This document shows positions 16,962 through 24,882 of a stretch of 44,108 nt of DNA, piece after piece. The position numbers were made by a program, and so were the translations under genes. Within the stretch, counting starts at the first letter, position 1, and every line of letters starts with the position of its first letter. This stretch comes from an uncultured Clostridia bacterium (GTDB lineage: Bacteria > Bacillota > Clostridia > Oscillospirales > CAG-272): positions 1 through 44,108 of the forward strand of contig CANPZU010000020.1 in NCBI GenBank assembly GCA_947588825.1. Reading direction: 5' to 3'. The notes beneath the pieces were generated by a model, which made no database searches, had not been told where the DNA came from, and worked only from the letters and a program-made list of their open reading frames with translations.

Positions 16962-17912
16962 ATGGAAAAAACATGTACGCTTTATTTTGTGATCCCATGC
17001 TACAACGAAGAGGAAGTGCTTTTCGAGATTGCAAAACGGCTTTCGGCAAAGCTTGATTTTCTGTGCAAGCAAAACAAGATATCAGAAAACAGTCGGATCG
17101 TTTTTGTTGACGACGGCTCACACGACCGCACGTGGGATATTATCTCTTCCTTTCACGAAAAGGATAAGCGCTTCAGAGGCATAAAGCTCTCGCGCAACCG
17201 AGGACACCAAAACGCGCTCCTTGCCGGGCTTATGAGCGTTAAGGATGAGTGCGACGCCGTTATTTCAATGGACGCCGATCTTCAGGATGATATTGACGCT
17301 TCGGATGAAATGATAGAGCTTTGGAAAAAGGGAAACGACATAGTTTACGGCGTGCGCGGCAGCCGAAAAAAGGACGGCGCCCTTAAACGCATGAGTGCCC
17401 GCGCGTATTACAGGCTGCTTAGCTTCATGGGGGTCGAAGTGGTTTACGATCACGCCGACTACAGACTGCTCTCAAAGCGCGCCCTTGACGGTCTTGCCGA
17501 GTTCAAAGAAGTAAATCTTTTTTTGCGGGGTATAGTGCCGATGATAGGCTACAACACTGCCAAGGTAACATATGAACGCGGAGAACGTTTCGCAGGAAAA
17601 TCCAAATATCCGCTTAAAAAAATGCTGAAATTTGCATGGGAGGGTATATCTTCACTATCGATAAGGCCGATTAGAATGATAACGGCGCTCGGTTTTTTAA
17701 TTTTCGGTGTTAGCATTATCATGCTTTCCTATTTTCTGATACGCCATTTTTCGGGCGCCACCGTTCCGGGTTGGACCTCGATTGCCGTGTCGGTTTGGGC
17801 AATCGGCGGATTGCAGCTTTTGGCCATCGGTATAATCGGAGAGTATATCGGCAAAATGTACCTTGAGACCAAGCGGCGTCCGAGATATATCATAGAAAAG
17901 TATCTAAAGTGA
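16962..17912 (+). CDS. GtrB/DPM1-like polyprenyl-phosphate glycosyltransferase (GT2)
   Basis: A 316-aa protein with an N-terminal GT-A domain: VIPCYNEEE at the start, FVDDGSHD, and the metal-binding MDADLQDD. DHADYRLLSKRA and RGIVPMIGY are also typical of this subfamily. Two C-terminal helices (about 236-260 and 270-295) anchor it in the membrane. Members such as GtrB or CsbB attach glucose or another sugar to undecaprenyl phosphate on the inner face. AAAGGAG lies 7 nt before the ATG. It directly follows the GtrA::GT-C gene, giving the loading, flipping and transfer steps in two genes. The sugar and the final acceptor (teichoic acid, other wall polymer or protein) are not visible. Confidence 0.93.
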   Translation: MEKTCTLYFVIPCYNEEEVLFEIAKRLSAKLDFLCKQNKISENSRIVFVDDGSHDRTWDIISSFHEKDKRFRGIKLSRNRGHQNALLAGLMSVKDECDAVISMDADLQDDIDASDEMIELWKKGNDIVYGVRGSRKKDGALKRMSARAYYRLLSFMGVEVVYDHADYRLLSKRALDGLAEFKEVNLFLRGIVPMIGYNTAKVTYERGERFAGKSKYPLKKMLKFAWEGISSLSIRPIRMITALGFLIFGVSIIMLSYFLIRHFSGATVPGWTSIAVSVWAIGGLQLLAIGIIGEYIGKMYLETKRRPRYIIEKYLK

Positions 17913-17924
17913 CAAAACGATCCG

Positions 17925-17965
17925 TCGGGAGAGCCTACCCTAAAGGTCTCTCCCGAAGCTCTTTT
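17925..17965 (+). terminator. Probable terminator of the glycosylation pair
   Basis: TCGGGAGAG (17925-17933) pairs with CTCTCCCGA (17948-17956), a strong 9-bp stem. The T-run after it is short (TTTT at 17962), so termination may be incomplete. It lies 12 nt after the stop codon. Confidence 0.6.
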
Positions 17966-18055
17966 CAAGCGTGCCCTAAAGGCCGTTTATATATAAAACG
18001 CAATTTCACTGACGGTATAAAGTACCGCGCCTTGCAAATCGGGCGAGAAGGTTCG

Positions 18056-18084
18056 TTGACAACAGTAAAAAAAGGTGATATAAT
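18056..18084 (+). promoter_or_regulatory. Sigma-A promoter of the cca operon
   Basis: TTGACA, a 17-bp spacer and TATAAT, an exact consensus match. The expected start near 18091 leaves a 24-nt leader carrying AAAGGGG before the ATG of cca. Confidence 0.95.
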
Positions 18085-18114
18085 ATCCGTATAACTGCAC
18101 CAAAGGGGTACGAT

Positions 18115-19455
18115 ATGGAATTGCCGCTTTATGTGAAAAAAATAATAGACACACTTCATAAAGACGGGCACGAAGCATATGCCGTGGGCGGGTGCGTCCG
18201 GGATGCTCTTCTTGGGAAAGTTCCCGATGATTACGATGTTTGCACCTCGGCATTGCCCGATCAAATCAAAACCTCTTTTAAAGATATGACGGTGCTGTCG
18301 GTCGGTGAAAAGCACGGAACCATAACCGTGATATCGGAAGCGCCCGTTGAAATCACGACTTTCAGAACCGAAGGAGGCTACAGTGACAGCCGTCACCCCG
18401 ACAAAGTGAGCTTTGTAGGCAGGGTTGAGGAGGATCTTTCAAGGCGTGATTTTACAATAAACGCCATGGCCTTTTCTCCCGAAAAGGGGCTTATCGATCC
18501 CTTCGGCGGAAGAGAGGATCTGCGTCGCGGCATAATACGCTGTGTGGGAGATGCGAGCGAGCGCTTTTTGGAGGACGGACTGCGCATAATGCGCGCTCTT
18601 CGCTTCGCCTCGGTCTACGATTTTGATATAGAGGAAAATACGATGAGGGCGCTGCATGAAAGGCGTGAGCTTCTTCGCCGCATTTCTCCCGAAAGAATTT
18701 TTTCCGAAATGTGCAAGCTGCTGCAGGGCAGGGCGGCGCATGTCGTGCTTGATGGTTATGTCGACGTCGTGGGTACGGTAATACCTGAGCTTTTGCCGAT
18801 GGTCGGTTTTGATCAACACAGTCTGCATCATCACCTTGACGTGTGGCAACATACTCTCGGTGTTTTAAAAAACTCGTTCGGGGACGATCTTGCAATGCGT
18901 TGGAGCGCGCTGCTTCACGATTGCCAAAAGCCTGAATGCTTCAGCCTTGACGAAAACGGGCGGGGACATTTTAAAGGCCATCAGGAACGCGGCGCTCAAA
19001 AGGCGTTTGAAATACTAACGAGGCTCAGATGCGACAAAAAAACAAAAAAATCGGTCGTCTCGCTCATTGCAAACCATGATTTGTATTTTTGCGGCGATAT
19101 ACGCGACATGCGCCGCCTTATAAACAAGCTGGGACGGGAGCTTCCTTTGCGGATTTTCAGGTTCAGAGTATATGACAGCATGGCGCAGAATCCGTCGACG
19201 GTCAAGGACAAGCTTCTTGAATGCGAAAGGGCGATGAGCATTTATAAAGAGGTTGCAGACGCTTCTTTGTGCTGCTTTGTAAGTGAGCTTGATATAAACG
19301 GGGACGATCTTATAAATCTTGGGCTCAATCAGGGCAAAAATATTAAAATCGCGCTCGAATCGCTTCTTGACGCGGTGATTGACGGCAAGTGCAAAAACAA
19401 TAAGGCGGACCTTGTTGTGTACGCTCAAAAAAATATTATAAGGTTAAATAAATAA
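18115..19455 (+). CDS. cca: CCA tRNA nucleotidyltransferase with HD domain
   Basis: Adds or repairs the CCA end of tRNA using CTP and ATP. The 446-aa protein shows the class II polymerase-beta head AVGGCVRD (G25, G26, R29, D30), the catalytic carboxylates of DDYDVCTSA (D39, D41) and RRDFTINAMAF (110-120). LRIMRALRFASV follows. In the C-terminal half an HD domain is present with LLHDCQKP (H268, D269), as in many Firmicutes and in Escherichia coli. AAAGGGG stands 6 nt before the ATG. It is first in an operon; the next gene starts on the last base of its stop. The window's only tRNA gene encodes its CCA, so the enzyme is probably used for repair at least there. Confidence 0.96.
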   Translation: MELPLYVKKIIDTLHKDGHEAYAVGGCVRDALLGKVPDDYDVCTSALPDQIKTSFKDMTVLSVGEKHGTITVISEAPVEITTFRTEGGYSDSRHPDKVSFVGRVEEDLSRRDFTINAMAFSPEKGLIDPFGGREDLRRGIIRCVGDASERFLEDGLRIMRALRFASVYDFDIEENTMRALHERRELLRRISPERIFSEMCKLLQGRAAHVVLDGYVDVVGTVIPELLPMVGFDQHSLHHHLDVWQHTLGVLKNSFGDDLAMRWSALLHDCQKPECFSLDENGRGHFKGHQERGAQKAFEILTRLRCDKKTKKSVVSLIANHDLYFCGDIRDMRRLINKLGRELPLRIFRFRVYDSMAQNPSTVKDKLLECERAMSIYKEVADASLCCFVSELDINGDDLINLGLNQGKNIKIALESLLDAVIDGKCKNNKADLVVYAQKNIIRLNK

Positions 19456-19967
19456 TGGATATTATTTGGCAGATAGTCGGCTATATGGCCATGATAACGA
19501 TAATTCTCTCCTTTCAGATCAAAAATCAAAAGGCGCTTATTGTCGTTCAGGCCGCAGCGCAGATAATGTTTGTTGTTCACTATATAATGATAGGTTCTCC
19601 TTCCGGCGCCGTGCAGAATTTTTTGTCGGTGGTGAGGGCTCTGTTTTTGCTTTCGGGAAACAGACGCCTAAGGTCAAATGCCGCAAAGTACTTTATTATG
19701 TCGCTCTTTCTTTTGTCTCCTATTGCGGTTTATAAAAACATCGCCGACTTTTTGCCGGGTATAGCAATGGCGATAAACACCTATTACATTTGGTCAATGA
19801 GCGGAAAAAAACTGCGAATTGCCCAAGCTGCGGCGGTATCTCCGCTGTGGATAGCTTATAATATTGTGAATGTATCTCTGCCCGGGGTGTTTACCGAACT
19901 GTTTAACATATCCTCCTCGGTCATTTATCTTATAAGAACGAGACACACAAATAAAAGCGACGGCTGA
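19455..19967 (+). CDS. YgjV-family inner membrane protein
   Basis: A 170-aa protein with about six short hydrophobic segments matching the YgjV (Imp-YgjV) family: GYMAMITIILSFQIKNQKAL at the start, the central QNFLSVVRALFLL and the late PLWIAYN. The function of the family is unknown. The ATG overlaps the cca stop by one base, and the ribosome binding site is a poor AAGG, so expression should depend on coupling with cca. The pair of KipI/KipA-like genes follows after 38 nt. Nothing in the sequence says what is transported or bound. Confidence 0.85.
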   Translation: MDIIWQIVGYMAMITIILSFQIKNQKALIVVQAAAQIMFVVHYIMIGSPSGAVQNFLSVVRALFLLSGNRRLRSNAAKYFIMSLFLLSPIAVYKNIADFLPGIAMAINTYYIWSMSGKKLRIAQAAAVSPLWIAYNIVNVSLPGVFTELFNISSSVIYLIRTRHTNKSDG

Positions 19968-20005
19968 GCCTGCTTCTCGGCGCCGCAAAAGGAAGTGAAA
20001 AAAAC

Positions 20006-20740
20006 ATGGTCGATTACAAAATACTGATATGCGGTGATCGTTCGGTCATTGTTGCTTTCCCCGACGAAGACATAATGGTTTCAAACGAAAGGGCAAGATG
20101 GCTTGAGAGAGAACTGAATAAAAGGCAATTTGACTGGCTTGAGTGTACCAAGGTGCTTTCGGACTCGACGGCGCTGATTTACAACCCGGCCTATATGCCC
20201 TACGGAAAGCTTTGCGCAAAAATATCAAAAATAATTAAAAAAGGAAGTGTTCCTCTCACGCTTCCCGATGGAAACGAGAAAAAGCTCGTGCACTCGCTTT
20301 CTGTCTGCTTTTCAGAAAAATACGCCCCCGACCTTGCACAGTTGGCGTCACTTCTCGGTACAGACGGGCAGGCTTTGACAGACTCGCTATGCTCCAGGGA
20401 CTACCTCGTTTGCTACTTTTTGAACAAGGGCAGGGCACATCTTTCCCCTACCGTATTTAAAGAAAGACCGGAATTGTCGCAGCATTTTGCCAATCGGCGG
20501 ATAAAGCAGGGACAGCTTGTTTTTGACGGAGGAGAGCTTTACATAGCTCCATTTGACGCGTTGGCAAACGGGGCGATAGTTGGTACGGCGGTTGTAGAAT
20601 ATACAAATGGAGAAGGGAATATCTTTTGCCGGCCGGGAGAATATCTTTCATTTACATCCGTGACCGAAAACAAATTTAAAAAGCTCTGTGAGAAAAAAGA
20701 GCGCTTGGTGACAGAACGCAAAGTGAACATTGTAAGATGA
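20006..20740 (+). CDS. Divergent KipI/PxpB-like protein (5-oxoprolinase subunit B fold)
   Basis: A 244-aa soluble protein. The opening CGDRSVIVAF, then WLERELNKRQFDWLECTKVL and TALIYNP align well with the start of KipI/PxpB proteins (CT_C_D domain). In that family subunit B works with subunit C and PxpA to open 5-oxoproline, or inhibits sporulation kinase KinA as KipI. Further on the family blocks G-F-x-P-G-F and S-P-G-G-W are absent: the matching places read CYFLNKGRAH and PFDALANGAIVGTAV. I infer a remote member that has probably lost the original chemistry. AAGGAAGTG lies 8 nt before the ATG. Its KipA-like partner follows after 17 nt; no PxpA gene is present. Confidence 0.68.
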   Translation: MVDYKILICGDRSVIVAFPDEDIMVSNERARWLERELNKRQFDWLECTKVLSDSTALIYNPAYMPYGKLCAKISKIIKKGSVPLTLPDGNEKKLVHSLSVCFSEKYAPDLAQLASLLGTDGQALTDSLCSRDYLVCYFLNKGRAHLSPTVFKERPELSQHFANRRIKQGQLVFDGGELYIAPFDALANGAIVGTAVVEYTNGEGNIFCRPGEYLSFTSVTENKFKKLCEKKERLVTERKVNIVR

Positions 20741-20757
20741 AAAGAGAGGTATGAAAA

Positions 20758-21648
20758 TTGAAGATCAGGGTTTTGGGCTGTGACAAAGAAATAAGCATAT
20801 GCTGTGCCGATTCTTACAACAACACATTTGACCGCGAAATGTCGGGTGTGAAATATGCGTGCGATTTTGAGGCTGCCTCAATCGGAAACATGCTTGTCGA
20901 AAATACCGAGGACGCTCTCTGTCTTGAAATTTCATCAAATGCGAAGTTGATGTTTGAAGGGGACTGCGTTATTGCGATAACGGGGGCTTCGGGAAACGTG
21001 AGAATAGCGGATGAAACGCTGCCACGCCGCTGCGCCGCCCAAATAGACGCGGGAGACATTCTTGAAATTTGCGAAATTTCCGGCGGATACCTTTATATCG
21101 CTGTAAACGGAACGCTTGAGGAAGGCAAGAGCTCTCTTATCTCTGGGGATGAGATTGAGCTTTCCGATAATAATGAAAATCTTTATAACATGGATCTTCG
21201 CTGTCTTCCTGAGACTGTCTTTGACGGTAGCGCGCCGCTGCGGCTCATACCGGGCCCGTACGCCGAGGATTTTAAAACACACGCTCTCGAGCTACTTTAC
21301 ACTACCGAGTTCACCGTAAAAAAGGCAAACAGGGAAAACGTCGTATTTCACGGTGTCGAGATCGAAAGGGCAAAAAAGCTCGACGAGATTACATACGCTC
21401 CGGTGGGCGCGCTCTTTATCGGCGACGAGGGAGACCCTTACATAATAATGCAGGATTCGTGCGACCTGACGCAGCATAAGTGCATGGCGGTTGTTATAAG
21501 CAGCGATATGCCGCGTCTTGCAATGCTCGCGCCGGGGGATAAAATAAGGTTTTCTCCCTGTACGGTTGAGGCCGCCCAAAAACTGCTGGTTGCAAAACGG
21601 AAAGAGTATATAAACAGCTATCTGCTCATGAATTCCTACGAGCAGTGA
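20758..21648 (+). CDS. Divergent KipA/PxpC-like protein (5-oxoprolinase subunit C fold)
   Basis: A 296-aa soluble protein with a TTG start at 20758 (AGAGAGG 7-8 nt upstream; the nearby ATG at 20751 is in another frame and closes after ten codons). It follows the CT_A_B pattern of KipA/PxpC: ENTEDALCLEI, ITGASGNVRI, LRLIPGPYAEDF, then PVGALFIGDEGDPYIIMQDS and AMLAPGDKIRFSPCTVEAA. The family's S-D-R-M-G-x-R-L-x-G reads ANRENVVFHG here, and T-T-G-G-Y-P reads DLTQHK, so the usual pocket residues are changed. With the KipI-like neighbour it should form a complex of the same shape, but catalysis of 5-oxoproline is doubtful. The operon ends at a strong hairpin 10 nt downstream. Confidence 0.7.
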   Translation: MKIRVLGCDKEISICCADSYNNTFDREMSGVKYACDFEAASIGNMLVENTEDALCLEISSNAKLMFEGDCVIAITGASGNVRIADETLPRRCAAQIDAGDILEICEISGGYLYIAVNGTLEEGKSSLISGDEIELSDNNENLYNMDLRCLPETVFDGSAPLRLIPGPYAEDFKTHALELLYTTEFTVKKANRENVVFHGVEIERAKKLDEITYAPVGALFIGDEGDPYIIMQDSCDLTQHKCMAVVISSDMPRLAMLAPGDKIRFSPCTVEAAQKLLVAKRKEYINSYLLMNSYEQ

Positions 21649-21657
21649 AAAAGCGCA

Positions 21658-21701
21658 AAAGATCCGTACGGGGAAAAATAGTACCCGTACGGATCTTTAT
21701 T
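21658..21701 (+). terminator. Bidirectional terminator between convergent operons
   Basis: A perfect 15-bp stem (AAAGATCCGTACGGG against CCCGTACGGATCTTT) with an 11-nt A-rich loop, followed by TATTT on the plus strand. On the minus strand it is followed by TGCGCTTTTTC, so it can also end the SPFH transcript. Confidence 0.88.
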
Positions 21702-21726
21702 TAATGCGTTTTAGCCTTTTTCAGTA

Positions 21727-22650
21727 TTATTTATTATTGCCGGCTTGAATGTCAAGCAGCGCAAGAAAATCCTCGTTGCTCACAAATGTCTCGGGAAGCT
21801 TGCCGTCCCAGTGAGTTATGTAGTAATACCGAAGAAGGTCAGGCGTAAGCGACTCTGAGATCGCTTTGTTAATAGCCGCGTCCTTTTGGCCTTGATATTC
21901 TGAACTGTCAGCCTGGATCTTAACCACATCGGCATCCGATTCGGCCTTGATCTTTGCGACCTCCGCGTCGGAGTCGGCCTTGATTTTGGCGCGCGCCGCA
22001 GCCTGCTCGGCTTCCATTGTCGCTTGCTGCTGCTCGATTTCGGCTTGCAGCTTGTTTTGAGCCGCGACCTGCTTTGACTCGACCGCGTCTGTAAATGCGT
22101 CGTTAAAGTCGATGTTGTCAATCGATGTGGCGACAAGCACTATATTGTACTGCGCCAGCTCGCTTTCAAGCGCCGTGTATATCTTTTGAGAGAGCTCTTC
22201 ACGGCTTTCGATCAACTGCTCTGCGGTATAGTGGGCAACGTATGTTTTAACGGAGGACTGTATCCTCGGTTCCATTACCGTGTTGAAATAATCAACGCCG
22301 ATGGTTTTGTATATTGTCTGAGCGTTTGATTTTTCTATCTGATAGTTGACTGAATAGGAGAGCGAAACCTCCTGTATGTCGGAGGAAAAACAGGAAAGCT
22401 CGATAGACTGCTTTTGATTTCTGTTATCCATTTTCACAACCGACTGCCACGGAAGTTTAAAATGCATTCCCGCTTCAAGCGTTTGATCTTCCACCTTACC
22501 GAATGTTGTGATGATCCCCGTGTGTCCCGTCGGCACCGATACCATGCAGTTTGCCGCGAGCGCTATAAGAAGTATCAGAGCGACTCCGAGCGCTATAAGG
22601 ATCCCTACGGTCTTTGGGCTGATTTTCTGATTTGTGTATACTTTAGCCAT
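21727..22650 (-). CDS. SPFH/Band 7 (prohibitin-like) membrane protein
   Basis: A 307-aa protein with a single N-terminal helix (about 14-36) and an SPFH domain from about 38 to 210. The start VPTGHTGIITTFGKVED with GMHFKLPWQSV is prohibitin-like. From about 195 to 265 it is a long charged coiled coil with a loose 13-residue repeat: AKIKADSDAEV, AKIKAESDADV, VKIQADSS. Such proteins form large rings at the membrane that scaffold proteases or microdomains. NfeD, which often accompanies this family, is absent. The ribosome binding site AGGAGG stands 11 nt before the ATG. A small hairpin abuts it, and the leader is about 300 nt long. It is a single gene, convergent with the cca operon. Confidence 0.93.
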   Translation of the reverse strand: MAKVYTNQKISPKTVGILIALGVALILLIALAANCMVSVPTGHTGIITTFGKVEDQTLEAGMHFKLPWQSVVKMDNRNQKQSIELSCFSSDIQEVSLSYSVNYQIEKSNAQTIYKTIGVDYFNTVMEPRIQSSVKTYVAHYTAEQLIESREELSQKIYTALESELAQYNIVLVATSIDNIDFNDAFTDAVESKQVAAQNKLQAEIEQQQATMEAEQAAARAKIKADSDAEVAKIKAESDADVVKIQADSSEYQGQKDAAINKAISESLTPDLLRYYYITHWDGKLPETFVSNEDFLALLDIQAGNNK

Positions 22651-22946
22651 TATAAAAATACCTCCTGTCGCAAAACGACAAAAAATAATAACAATTCCGT
22701 AAGTCGCGTAATGCGTCTTACGTATATATTAACTGATTCTTGCCGTATTTTTCGCAGAAAGCCGATTAAATTTATTTGAAATTTCGCTTTCTGCAACAAA
22801 AACGGCATCGATTTTCCAAATATTTCAAATACATGATTTGATTTTGCCTGAAAGTGAGGCGTCGTAATTTGGAACAATTTTGCTCACGCACGGTTTGTTA
22901 TACACTGCATACAAAGATTTTATCTGCCGCGTAAGGTCGTCATTAT
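22651..22946 (-). promoter_or_regulatory. Long structured leader of the SPFH gene
   Basis: From the inferred start near 22946 to the ATG the transcript has about 300 untranslated bases. They hold a large imperfect hairpin (22741-22807), a 25-nt imperfect palindrome CGTAAG-T-CGC-GTAAT-GCG-T-CTTACG (22698-22722), and a short hairpin TGTCG/CGACA (22666-22680) whose base touches the AGGAGG site. No known riboswitch class is recognisable to me. A role in controlling translation or transcript stability is inference from layout alone. Confidence 0.5.
22741..22807 (-). repeat. Large imperfect inverted repeat in the SPFH leader
   Basis: Three nested pairings: TGCCGT plus TTTT with AAAAACGGCA (one bulged A), GCAGAAAGC (22754-22762) with GCTTTCTGC (22786-22794), and AAATTT (22768-22773) with AAATTT (22779-22784) around a 5-nt loop. 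As RNA this would be a single long hairpin. No T-run follows on either strand, so it is not a simple terminator. Confidence 0.7.
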
Positions 22947-22952
22947 GTCAAC

Positions 22953-22981
22953 AGTATAACATACAGGTCGTTTTTTGTCAA
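22953..22981 (-). promoter_or_regulatory. Sigma-A promoter of the SPFH gene
   Basis: On the minus strand TTGACA (22981-22976), a 17-bp spacer and TATACT (22958-22953). A second TTGACA at 22951-22946 has no -10 box at the right distance. The long distance to the ATG is what defines the leader. Confidence 0.75.
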
Positions 22982-23044
22982 TAGCGGGCAGAGTCAGCAC
23001 AAAAAGAATGAGCTGTAATTGAGGGAAAAAATGATAAGCGGCTA

Positions 23045-23073
23045 TTGATTTTTATACGCGAATATGATAAAAT
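23045..23073 (+). promoter_or_regulatory. Probable promoter of the UPF0237-UPF0210 operon
   Basis: TTGATT, a 17-bp spacer and TAAAAT. Start near 23080, leader about 136 nt. The leader has an imperfect GCGGGAAAAA/TTTTTCGC hairpin near 23088-23110 of unknown meaning. The bases between this promoter and the divergent SPFH promoter hold nothing else I recognise. Confidence 0.6.
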
Positions 23074-23215
23074 AAGTGAGAAATTGAGCGGGAAAAAATG
23101 CTTTTTCGCATGGCGAAGGCGCACTGCTTTAAAGGCGCGGCGTACGTGTTCTCAAAAGCGTTTCTTACCGTAAAAACAACAAGAACGAAACGTTCAAAAA
23201 CGGAAGGGCTTATGT

Positions 23216-23485
23216 ATGAAAGCGATAATTACGGTCACGGGTATTGACGGGGTTGGCATCGTCGCCTCTGTCAGTACGGTGTGCGCAAAATACGGAGTGA
23301 ATATCAACGATATTTCGCAAAGCGTTATCGGGGAGTATTTTGCAATGATCATGGTGGCAAATATTGACGAGATTACCATACCATTTAATGAATTTGTCGA
23401 TATAATAGAGGCGCTCGGAAAAGAGAAGGGACTTGTCATAAACGCCATGCACGAGGATATTTTTTCCTCGATGCACAGAATATGA
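23216..23485 (+). CDS. ACT-domain protein, UPF0237 family
   Basis: An 89-aa protein consisting of one ACT domain, the small-molecule-binding fold of amino acid metabolism regulators. VTGIDGVGIVASVSTVCAKY and the NINDISQSV that follows are the UPF0237 pattern. The family is nearly always found next to UPF0210 proteins, as here, and the pair has no settled function to my knowledge. GGAAGGG lies 5 nt before the ATG. The UPF0210 gene starts 23 nt after the stop. The ACT domain probably senses a ligand for, or binds to, the larger partner; that is inference. Confidence 0.93.
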   Translation: MKAIITVTGIDGVGIVASVSTVCAKYGVNINDISQSVIGEYFAMIMVANIDEITIPFNEFVDIIEALGKEKGLVINAMHEDIFSSMHRI

Positions 23486-23508
23486 CGTTTGAGGCGGTGT
23501 GTGTATAA

Positions 23509-24873
23509 ATGAATCTGTACAGCAACGTAGATATACTTGAGACCATAAATATGATCCGTTCGGAGAACCTCGATATACGCACGATCACAATGGGCATATC
23601 ACTTTTTGACTGTGTGAGCGACGATATCGGAACGCTGTGTGACAGAATATACGATAAAATAACAAAAACAGCGCAAAATCTTGTTCAAACGGGACGGGAT
23701 ATTGAAAAAAAGTACGGCGTGCCGATAATACACAAGCGCGTTTCGGTAACGCCGATCTCGCTGATCGGCGGAAGAGCCGATCCCGACGGATATGTAAAAA
23801 TTGCAAAGGCACTTGATCATGCCGCGGAGTCGGTGGGCATAAACTTTATCGGCGGTTTTACCGCGATCACTCAAAAAGGGATGACGCTCGGCGCCGCAAG
23901 CTTGCTTGAGGCAATTCCACAGGCAATAAGCGAAACAAAGTTTTTGTGTTCTTCGGTGAATGCAGCGTCCACCAAAGCCGGTATCAATATGGACGCCATA
24001 GTGAAGTGCGCAGGCATTATAAAGCAGCTGGCATACCTCACAAAGGACGATCAGTCGATAGGCTGCGCAAAATTTGTGGTCTTTGCCAACGCCCCGGACG
24101 ACAATCCTTTTATGGCGGGAGCGTTCAACGGGGTAGGCGAACCGGAAAGCGTAATAAACGTCGGAGTTTCGGGACCCGGGGTGGTTGCCTCGGCAATAAG
24201 GCGCGCCGGAGAGTGTGACCTTTCCGCTTTGGCGGAAATCGTTAAAAAGACCGCGTTTAAAATCACCCGAGTCGGTCAGCTTGTGGCAAGAGAGGCATCT
24301 GAAAAGCTGAACGTGCCTTTCGGCATAGTTGATCTATCTCTTGCGCCTACCCCTGCGATAGGGGACAGCGTGGCGCATATTATAGAGGAAATGGGAATCG
24401 AAAAATGCGGAGGCTGCGGCACTACCGCCTGCCTTGCTATTCTTAACGACGCGGTGAAAAAGGGAGGAGTAATGGCGTCTTCACATGTGGGTGGACTCTC
24501 GGGAGCGTTCATACCTGTTTCGGAGGATGCGGGCATGATAAGCGCTGTCACATGCGGTGCGCTCTCGATTGAAAAGCTGGAGGCGATGACTGCCGTATGC
24601 TCGGTCGGTCTTGACATGATAGCCATTCCGGGGGACACTCCCGAGGCGGTTATTGGCGGGCTTATCGCGGACGAGATATCGATCGGAGTTGTTAACACAA
24701 AAACTACGGCAGTAAGGGTAATTCCCGCATACGGCAAGAAGGTGGGCGACAAGGTGTCCTTTGGCGGTCTTCTCGGAGATGCGCCGGTTATGCAGATAAG
24801 CACGTACAGCCCCGAAAAATTTATTTCCCGCGGCGGAAGGATACCCGCTCCCATACACAGCCTTAAAAATTGA
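23509..24873 (+). CDS. UPF0210 (DUF711, PFL-like) family protein
   Basis: A 454-aa cytoplasmic protein of the UPF0210 family, which is distantly related to glycyl radical (PFL-like) folds but has no known activity. It begins with the typical [19 protein letters not shown], followed by [22 protein letters not shown], the glycine-rich [10 protein letters not shown] and the cysteine cluster [15 protein letters not shown] (about residues 300-314) are conserved-looking. I see no glycyl radical motif RVAGY near the C-terminus. GAGGCGG stands about 13 nt before the ATG. The preceding UPF0237 gene is its constant genomic partner; the radical SAM gene 9 nt downstream is of another family and probably only cotranscribed. 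Confidence 0.94.
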   Translation: MNLYSNVDILETINMIRSENLDIRTITMGISLFDCVSDDIGTLCDRIYDKITKTAQNLVQTGRDIEKKYGVPIIHKRVSVTPISLIGGRADPDGYVKIAKALDHAAESVGINFIGGFTAITQKGMTLGAASLLEAIPQAISETKFLCSSVNAASTKAGINMDAIVKCAGIIKQLAYLTKDDQSIGCAKFVVFANAPDDNPFMAGAFNGVGEPESVINVGVSGPGVVASAIRRAGECDLSALAEIVKKTAFKITRVGQLVAREASEKLNVPFGIVDLSLAPTPAIGDSVAHIIEEMGIEKCGGCGTTACLAILNDAVKKGGVMASSHVGGLSGAFIPVSEDAGMISAVTCGALSIEKLEAMTAVCSVGLDMIAIPGDTPEAVIGGLIADEISIGVVNTKTTAVRVIPAYGKKVGDKVSFGGLLGDAPVMQISTYSPEKFISRGGRIPAPIHSLKN

Positions 24874-24882
24874 GGATCGGTC

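Noticed and set aside
14348-17912. A phage-type O-antigen conversion (gtrABC) cluster
   Set aside because: No phage or integrase genes are nearby, and the gene fusion differs from the three-gene phage form.
21850-22070. A tandem DNA repeat or CRISPR-like pattern
   Set aside because: The periodicity comes from the 13-residue coiled-coil repeat of the SPFH protein (AKIKADSDAEV and similar). There are no spacers.
22923-22951. A second promoter starting from TTGACA at 22951-22946 on the minus strand
   Set aside because: At a 17-bp distance the -10 position reads GGCAGA. The upstream TTGACA with TATACT is the better candidate.
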